NCBI RefSeq assembly: GCF_000648615.1
Contig: NZ_JFZC01000042.1
Span: 1-36,544 of the forward strand
Direction of reading: 5' to 3'
Length of the DNA stretch: 36,544 nt
DNA from: Sporolactobacillus terrae DSM 11697
Lineage (GTDB): Bacteria; Bacillota; Bacilli; Bacillales; Sporolactobacillaceae
Below the pieces are notes generated by a model. The model was not told the DNA's origin and searched no databases. It saw only the letters and a list, made by a program, of their open reading frames with translations. Both the position numbers and the translations under genes were made by a program. This document shows, piece after piece, positions 32,140-36,544 of the stretch (the first letter of the stretch is position 1; each line of letters starts with the position of its first letter).

Positions 32140-32154
32140 TGAGAATAAGAATCA
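32140..32154 (-). promoter_or_regulatory. Fur-box-like sequence upstream of the ZosA-like gene
   Basis: TGAGAATAAGAATCA fits the 7-1-7 pattern TGATAATNATTATCA at 11 of 14 positions. It lies about 120 bases before the ATPase start and about 210 before the VanZ-like gene. Confidence 0.35.
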
Positions 32155-32177
32155 TCGTTAATTACCCTAATAGCACG

Positions 32178-32222
32178 CAATGCTGCCGCCAATTCAGGCG
32201 ACAGCATTGTTTGATGTGTTTA
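32178..32222 (+). terminator. terminator-like hairpin in the divergent ZosA/VanZ interval
   Basis: CAATGCTG (32178-32185) pairs with CAGCATTG (32202-32209), with an inner GCC/GGC stem and a T-rich tail on the plus strand. No plus-strand gene lies upstream, so it may end a small RNA or act as an attenuator for the VanZ-like gene. Confidence 0.6.
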
Positions 32223-32350
32223 TAATCATTTTAATTTAACTCACTTAAATTGTAGCCATGATCATCTGCTTTGTCTAGTATTTTTTATAGATGGATTTTA
32301 GACATAGATCATTTTCAATAGACATAATGATGAGTAGAGGAGGAAAAGCC

Positions 32351-32809
32351 ATGCAAGGTGCGCAAACACACAAACAAAAGTTGATTTGGATGCTTTTTAT
32401 TGCCTATTTGACCTTTCTAATTTTTGTGACGTTGTTCACACACAATTACTATACATACGGACGTTCACGTAATTTGCTGATTTTTAGCAGTATTCGTTTG
32501 ATGCTGCGGAGCGGTAGCAGCGTTTTAATTGTTAAAAATATCTTCGGCAATGTCTTGCTTTTTCTTCCCCTTGGTTTTCTGATGTCGATCATTATTCCAT
32601 CAAAAAGACGCTTCGGCTGGCAGATACTGTTTGCTTTCAGTATTAGTGCGCTCATTGAAGCATGCCAGTACTTTTTCGCGGCACGCATTTTTGACATCGA
32701 TGATATTTTATTGAATACGGGCGGCAGTGTGCTTGGCTTTGTGATCTTTTTGCTTCTCCGGTTTATAAAGCGCAAATGCGTTGTTTTGTATTTTAATGGT
32801 CACAGATGA
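32351..32809 (+). CDS. VanZ-like family membrane protein
   Basis: 152 residues with four membrane helices. The VanZ signature is present: NIFGNVLLFLPLGFLMS (about 65-80) and EACQYFFAARIFDIDDILLNTGGSVLGF, with the conserved Glu, Gln and DIDDILLN. VanZ gives low teicoplanin resistance in enterococci; most chromosomal relatives have unknown roles at the envelope. No van operon genes are present, so resistance should not be assumed. GAGGAGG lies about 7 bases before ATG 32351, favoured over an ATG at 32291. The 3' end overlaps the convergent TlpA-like gene by 10 bases. Confidence 0.85.
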   Translation: MQGAQTHKQKLIWMLFIAYLTFLIFVTLFTHNYYTYGRSRNLLIFSSIRLMLRSGSSVLIVKNIFGNVLLFLPLGFLMSIIIPSKRRFGWQILFAFSISALIEACQYFFAARIFDIDDILLNTGGSVLGFVIFLLLRFIKRKCVVLYFNGHR

Positions 32810-33237
32810 AACAAGTCATCAATCGTTCTTGCAATACGGTAGACGCCGCGTTCCCCCATGTGGTATTCAATCAGATGACCATCAGGAGCAAACAAGTAGT
32901 AGGCGGGTACGAAACGATTGGCGAACTGATCGGCAATCTGACGAGTGTTATCGATGAGCATCGGTTCGGTCAGCGCGTATTGCGCCGCTGTTTGCGCCAC
33001 GTCACGGACATCTAGATCAGCAGGCGAAAGCGGCATATGGACAGCGACAACGTTTAGCCTTCCTTTGTATTTTTCACGAATGGATGTGACAACCGGGAAC
33101 GACTTTTTACACTTGGCGCAACGAATTGACCAGAAGTGGATGAGTGTCGGGGCACCGAGAAGCTGCTCGCGGCTTGTTTTTTGATTCATCCAGTGGGTTG
33201 CCGCTGAGAGGTTAGGCATAATAAAGTGCTTTTTCAC
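32800..33237 (-). CDS. TlpA/thioredoxin-fold protein
   Basis: 145 residues with no signal peptide, so cytoplasmic. Thioredoxin fold with active site C40-A-K-C43 (FWSIRCAKCKK), a cis-Pro in RFVPAYYLFAPDG and the TlpA-like segment IREKYKGRLNVVAVHMP. It is probably a thiol-disulfide reductase or peroxidase partner; CAKC is unusual compared with the CGPC of thioredoxin. The start is GTG 33237, with GGGGG 8-9 bases upstream. It overlaps the end of the VanZ-like gene on the other strand. Confidence 0.85.
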   Translation of the reverse strand: MKKHFIMPNLSAATHWMNQKTSREQLLGAPTLIHFWSIRCAKCKKSFPVVTSIREKYKGRLNVVAVHMPLSPADLDVRDVAQTAAQYALTEPMLIDNTRQIADQFANRFVPAYYLFAPDGHLIEYHMGERGVYRIARTIDDLFHL

Positions 33238-33318
33238 AAGCGATTCCCCCTAAAAGAACCATTTCGTCAAATGGTTTTGCTGCTCTGATAGATTATGCAA
33301 CAGCAAGGAGAGAGGTTC

Positions 33319-33432
33319 ATGCAAGCGCGTAGGGCTATCGTCTGTTTGCGATCAACCGAGACGCTCCGAGCGATTCACGCGCGCCGTGTCTCGAACGGAC
33401 GGATTGAAGAAATGGCGACTATCACAGATTAG
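33319..33432 (+). CDS. candidate 37-residue basic small protein
   Basis: ATG 33319 to TAG 33432. AAGGAGAGAGG lies 3 bases before the ATG (7-8 from the AAGGAG core), an excellent ribosome binding site in a gap with no other gene. The product is Arg-rich (MQARRAIVCLRSTETLRAIH, then ARRVSNGRIEEMATITD) and resembles nothing I recognise. A bidirectional-looking hairpin at 33468-33489 could end its transcript. It could be a real small gene or a remnant. Confidence 0.4.
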   Translation: MQARRAIVCLRSTETLRAIHARRVSNGRIEEMATITD

Positions 33433-33459
33433 TACTCCCCAAATCCTACATTTTTTTAT

Positions 33460-33489
33460 TAAAAAAAGAGTCTCATTTGTTTGAGACTC
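33460..33489 (-). terminator. terminator of the MFS transporter gene
   Basis: On the minus strand GAGTCTCA pairs with TGAGACTC across a 6-base loop, followed by seven T. The stop codon lies inside the stem. Confidence 0.88.
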
Positions 33490-34681
33490 CGGCTGTTTTT
33501 TGGAAGCTTGAACCTTTTCTATGAAGTTGAATCGCTTGTACGGTGCAGCTGATCGAAGTGAGGAACAAGAGGAAAGAGACACCGTAAAAGAGGCCGCCGT
33601 TTGGCATGATATTAATCATCAGGTTTCCGCTGATCGGTCCGATCATTGATCCGATGCTGTAACAGATTGTCATAATGATGTTGCCAAGCGGAATTTGTGT
33701 TTTATCGAGCAGATCGCTGACAAAGCCCATGCTCATCGAATAAAGCGAGCCGACCATCAACCCTGCTGCCAGCAAGGTGAAGTAGATTCCGTAAAAATAG
33801 TCGCAGAGGACGCCGGTGAGAAAAAGGGCAAGCGTTCCAACGCATGTGATGACCGGCAACAAGCGATTGCGTCCCAACCGATCGCCAAGCATGCCGAGCG
33901 GAAGCTGCGTAATCAAACCGCCGGTGACGAATGCCGGGAGCAGCACAGACAATGCATTTAAATCGTAGCCGTGCCGGAGCGCGAAGATTGGAAAACTGTT
34001 GTTCAAAGAAGTCTCCAGAAATCCGAATGCGAACGTAACCATGAATCCGGACCAGGCGGCCGTAAGTACACGTTTATAACGCGAGAACAGCGTGCTGTTT
34101 GACGTAGACTTGTCCTCCATGCATTCAGGATACTCATTTTTCAGCAGAAAAAGCAGAAAAAGGACCAGTGTGCAAAAGATGCCGCTCGTCAGAAAGGGGA
34201 CGGCGGTTCCATAATCCACGAGGCGGACGAGCATCGGGCCGACGGCAACCCCAATGCCAAACGCAAGTCCGTAAAAAGAGATATTGCGACCGCGGTGGTT
34301 GAGTGGGCTGTCAATCGTAATCCAAGTCTGCGCGGCAAAATGGAGCATACTGTCTCCCAAGCCGACACACAGGCGAAGCATGAACCAGAACCAGAGATTC
34401 ATCCAAATTGGAAAAAGGAAGAGCGGCAAGGTGATCAGTGCAAGCCCGCCGATCAGAAAAATTTTGTATCCGACTTTACGCATCGGTTTTTCCATAAGCG
34501 GAATGGCGATCAGCATGCCGATGTAAAGCGATGTTGAGCCCAAACCGTTCCAAATTGATGAAACCCCGCTTCGTTCTAATAGCGATGAAACGAGCGGGAG
34601 CAGCATACCTTCGGCCGCTCCCGTAATAAAAACTGAAATAATGAGCAAAGAAAATTGAAATCGCTGATAGGTTGTGTTCAT
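33473..34681 (-). CDS. major facilitator superfamily transporter (YfkF-like)
   Basis: 402 residues with 12 predicted membrane helices. The MFS loop 2-3 motif appears as MRKVGYKIFLIGG, with its repeat in loop 8-9 as GMLGDRLGRNRLLPVI (classic G-x-L-x-D-R-x-G-R). Helix 5 carries the glycine-rich GLAFGIGVAVGPM. It is likely a proton-coupled efflux pump or sugar/drug transporter; the substrate cannot be assigned. It resembles B. subtilis YfkF, whose gene neighbours yfkH, and a YfkH-type gene lies 3.4 kb away here. AAGGA is 9 bases before the ATG. Confidence 0.87.
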   Translation of the reverse strand: MNTTYQRFQFSLLIISVFITGAAEGMLLPLVSSLLERSGVSSIWNGLGSTSLYIGMLIAIPLMEKPMRKVGYKIFLIGGLALITLPLFLFPIWMNLWFWFMLRLCVGLGDSMLHFAAQTWITIDSPLNHRGRNISFYGLAFGIGVAVGPMLVRLVDYGTAVPFLTSGIFCTLVLFLLFLLKNEYPECMEDKSTSNSTLFSRYKRVLTAAWSGFMVTFAFGFLETSLNNSFPIFALRHGYDLNALSVLLPAFVTGGLITQLPLGMLGDRLGRNRLLPVITCVGTLALFLTGVLCDYFYGIYFTLLAAGLMVGSLYSMSMGFVSDLLDKTQIPLGNIIMTICYSIGSMIGPISGNLMINIMPNGGLFYGVSFLLFLTSISCTVQAIQLHRKGSSFQKTAGVSNK

Positions 34682-34975
34682 TCTCTGATGTCCTTCTTTT
34701 TTTTAGTGACCGCGGCATACACATTTCCGCCAAACACAAGTATACCTGTTTCCAAATCGTTTTTGTTCATGAAAAAAATCTGTTTTATTGCAATCGGCCA
34801 CGACTTTGTCATAATTTAAGAAGCGCTGCGGTTTGCGACGTACGTTTTTCGACGCGAGGATGCAATGAGAAGCCTTTACAAATGCAGCAATATCGATGAA
34901 AATAGAGATACTGCAATAGTCAGGTTTTTCACTACATACAAAAAATTTATTATTAAGATTTGGAAGTGACAATAG
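34682..34975. other. divergent intergenic region before mtnE
   Basis: About 290 bases, AT-rich on the right side. I found no S-box (SAM-I) riboswitch features, no terminator and no gene beyond a doubtful 16-codon frame (34770-34820). Confidence 0.4.
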
Positions 34976-36151
34976 ATGGTTTACTTTGAAAAATCCGATG
35001 CATTGAAACGTTTGCCGAAACAGTTTTTTGCTGATCTGGTTGTAAAAACTAATGCGGCAATTGCCAAGGGCTACGATGTGATTAATTTAGGACAGGGCAA
35101 TCCGGATCAGCCGACCCCGCCGCATATTGTAAAGTCGCTGCAGGAAGCGGCAGCCAATCCGCTTTATCATAAATACTCGCCGTTTCGCGGCTACGACTTT
35201 TTAAAGGAAGCGATTGCGACTTTTTACAAGCGCGAGTATGACGTTTCCATTGACCCGAAGACAGAGGTTGCGATCTTGTTCGGATCGAAAACGGGGCTGG
35301 TTGAAATCGGCGAATGTATGCTGAACAGTGGCGACACGGTTCTGATGCCGGATCCGGGTTATCCGGATTATCTGTCCGGTTTTGCGCTGGCTAATCTAAA
35401 TATGGAAACCATGCCGTTGCGCGCGGAAAATGCCTTCCTGCCGGATTATGCCTCAATGCCTGACCCGCTTCTCGATAAAGCGAAGCTGATGTTCTTGAAT
35501 TATCCGAACAATCCAACCAGTGCGACCGCACCGGCCGACTTTTTTGAAGAGACGGTCAAGGTTGCTGAAAAGTACAACATCTGCGTGCTGCACGACTTTG
35601 CTTACGGTGCGCTCGGGTTTGACGGCAAAAAGCCGCGCAGCTTCTTGCAAACACCGGGAGCAAAAGAAGTCGGCATCGAAACCTACACATTGTCGAAAAC
35701 CTATAATATGGCCGGATGGCGTGTTGGTTTTGCGCTTGGAAACAAGAGCATTATTGAAGCGATCGAACTTTTTCAGGACCATTATTTTGTAAGTCTGTTC
35801 GGCGCGATTCAGGAAGCCAGTGCCAAAGCGCTGCTTGGGCCTCAAGACTGCGTGCGTGAACTGGTTCAACGTTACGAAACGCGCCGCAATGCTTTTTTTG
35901 ATGCGGCAAAGAAAATCGGTTGGGATGCGGTACCGTCCCAAGGCTCGTTCTTTGGCTGGCTTCCGGTTGCAAAAGGCTTCACCTCCGAATCGTTTTTCGA
36001 GTATGTGCTGGACAAAGCCCATGTCGTGCTTGCACCGGGAGTCGGATTTGGAAAAGGCGGCGAAAACTACGTGCGCATTGGTCTGCTCAGCGAACCGGAA
36101 CGCTTGACCGAAGCCGTTGAACGAATCGGTAAGCTGCATTTATTTGATTAA
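34976..36151 (+). CDS. mtnE: methionine-salvage aminotransferase MtnE (class I PLP)
   Basis: 391 residues. It transaminates 2-keto-4-methylthiobutyrate to methionine, the last step of the methylthioadenosine salvage pathway. The start LPKQFFADLV, the segment INLGQGNPDQPTPPHIV, HKYSPFRGYDFLKEA, and SKTYNMAGWRVGF with the PLP Lys241 match B. subtilis MtnE (YkrV) closely along the whole length. GGAAGTGA lies 6 bases before the ATG. Other mtn genes are not in the window. B. subtilis mtn genes are mostly S-box controlled; no S-box was seen here. A terminator follows 22 bases after the stop. Confidence 0.9.
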   Translation: MVYFEKSDALKRLPKQFFADLVVKTNAAIAKGYDVINLGQGNPDQPTPPHIVKSLQEAAANPLYHKYSPFRGYDFLKEAIATFYKREYDVSIDPKTEVAILFGSKTGLVEIGECMLNSGDTVLMPDPGYPDYLSGFALANLNMETMPLRAENAFLPDYASMPDPLLDKAKLMFLNYPNNPTSATAPADFFEETVKVAEKYNICVLHDFAYGALGFDGKKPRSFLQTPGAKEVGIETYTLSKTYNMAGWRVGFALGNKSIIEAIELFQDHYFVSLFGAIQEASAKALLGPQDCVRELVQRYETRRNAFFDAAKKIGWDAVPSQGSFFGWLPVAKGFTSESFFEYVLDKAHVVLAPGVGFGKGGENYVRIGLLSEPERLTEAVERIGKLHLFD

Positions 36152-36173
36152 TTAACTTTCACATACGATCGGG

Positions 36174-36203
36174 AGATACCGCATAACAAGCGGTATCTTT
36201 TTT
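36174..36203 (+). terminator. mtnE terminator
   Basis: GATACCGC (36175-36182) pairs with GCGGTATC (36190-36197), followed by six T. Confidence 0.92.
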
Positions 36204-36250
36204 GTAAGGGAAGAAAGTTATGTAGTCAAACTGATAACACAGTGTCTTGA

Positions 36251-36380
36251 CCGAAAGCGGAGGTACTCTGGCGCCTGCGGGATCGCGCGTTGTTGATGCG
36301 TGCCAGCGAGACCCCGCAGATTTCTGTTTGTCTGAGGAGGCTCGCGGTGCGCCCGCGGCAAGCGAGTAACCGAAGCGGCG
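36251..36380. repeat. GC-rich structured intergenic repeat (full copy)
   Basis: Segments CGCCTGCGGGA, GCGAGACCCCGCAG, TGAGGAGGCTCGCGG and GCCCGCGGCAAGCGAGTAA, ending CCGAAGCGG. The CTGCGGG/CCCGCAG arms can pair. The composition is far more GC-rich than its surroundings, and its 3' part recurs at 3167-3198. Such repeats are common between genes in Bacillus-type genomes; their function is not known to me. Confidence 0.65.
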
Positions 36381-36429
36381 ATTCAGCGCTGAAAAGACAC
36401 GAGCCCATCACACATGGTTGGAGATTAGG

Positions 36430-36456
36430 GACCGGGCGCTTTTTGCCCGGTTTTTC
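36430..36456 (+). terminator. terminator directly after the GC-rich repeat
   Basis: ACCGGGC (36431-36437) pairs with GCCCGGT (36445-36451), followed by TTTTCTT. It is separate from the mtnE terminator, implying a transcript in 36204-36456. Confidence 0.85.
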
Positions 36457-36484
36457 TTACAGGTAAAGAAAGTATATGATTTTG
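36452..36484 (+). repeat. 33-base dispersed element, copy 2
   Basis: Contains CAGGTAAAGAAAGTATATGA and matches 3073-3105 with three differences. It again follows a terminator stem. Confidence 0.6.
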
Positions 36485-36486
36485 GG

Positions 36487-36520
36487 GGTATCGCAGTGAA
36501 TATGACTGTGATACCTTTTA
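36487..36520 (+). terminator. terminator at the window's right end
   Basis: GGTATCGCAGT (36487-36497) pairs with ACTGTGATACC (36505-36515), followed by TTTTATTT. Confidence 0.8.
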
Positions 36521-36544
36521 TTTATGAAACCTAATATTCTTAAA

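Noticed and set aside
32351-32809. Glycopeptide resistance gene
   Set aside because: Only VanZ-like homology; no vanHAX or regulator genes nearby, and VanZ-like proteins are widespread.
34682-34975. S-box (SAM-I) riboswitch before mtnE
   Set aside because: Searched by eye because B. subtilis mtn genes often have one; none of the conserved S-box segments was found.
35453-36139. 228-codon minus-strand open frame
   Set aside because: Exactly antisense to mtnE, no ribosome binding site, composition of a codon-shadow.
1-36544. CRISPR array, tRNA/rRNA genes, transposases, prophage
   Set aside because: No regularly spaced repeats, no cloverleaf sequences and no transposase, integrase or phage proteins were recognised.

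Overview
The window looks like chromosomal DNA of a moderate-GC, endospore-lineage Bacillota (Bacillales), possibly Sporolactobacillaceae-like. The reasons are strong AGGAGG-type ribosome binding sites, frequent GTG and TTG starts, many intrinsic terminators, and many products that resemble Bacillus subtilis proteins (YfkJ, YfkI, YfkH, YfkM and YfkF types, YcgR/YcgQ, YhfW, ZosA, Mta, MtnE, YjlB). No database search was possible, so the taxon is an inference. I saw no tRNA, rRNA, CRISPR array, insertion sequence or prophage.

Layout. 1-1111: AT-rich DNA with one small gene that may be Sda-like. 1112-3027: a three-gene operon of a lone receiver protein, a two-site CheC phosphatase and a PAS-GGDEF diguanylate cyclase. 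3348-4271: murB. 4398-8599 (minus): a GNAT acetyltransferase downstream of a very large secreted GH92-type protein whose catalytic motifs look degraded. 8805-11170 (minus): a tiny ORF, proC and an O-antigen-ligase-like membrane protein. 11355-14626: a Gfo/Idh/MocA dehydrogenase, a YhfW-type FAD/Rieske oxidoreductase and a DUF1992 protein. 14670-15332 (minus): a cupin lipoprotein. 15486-16955: an MmcQ/YjbR protein, then a c-di-GMP-I riboswitch in front of a secreted lysine-rich CAP-domain protein. 17008-17778 (minus): a MerR/TipAS regulator. 18009-20410: the YcgR/YcgQ pair and a DJ-1/PfpI protein. 20511-27914 (minus): an arginase-fold protein, the ade-rsmF-ldcA operon and an M3 oligopeptidase. 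28033-30063: a YfkJ-YfkI-YfkH-type set. 30098-32023 (minus): a ZosA-like metal ATPase. 32351-34681: VanZ-like, TlpA-like, a small basic ORF and an MFS transporter. 34976-36151: mtnE. The end holds a GC-rich dispersed repeat and three intrinsic terminators.

How the parts connect. The most interesting theme is cyclic di-GMP. The window carries both a maker (PAS-GGDEF with intact active and inhibitory sites, co-transcribed with receiver and CheC proteins) and a sensor (a canonical c-di-GMP-I aptamer). The sensor precedes a secreted protein with a histone-H1-like polylysine/alanine stretch and a CAP domain. This suggests, by inference, a second-messenger switch over a surface polycation that could bind the cell wall or extracellular DNA. 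Other genes are housekeeping: wall synthesis (murB, ldcA), proline (proC), purine salvage (ade), rRNA methylation (rsmF), methionine salvage (mtnE) and metal or stress functions. Several starts given here are internal to longer open frames and were chosen from ribosome binding site spacing.
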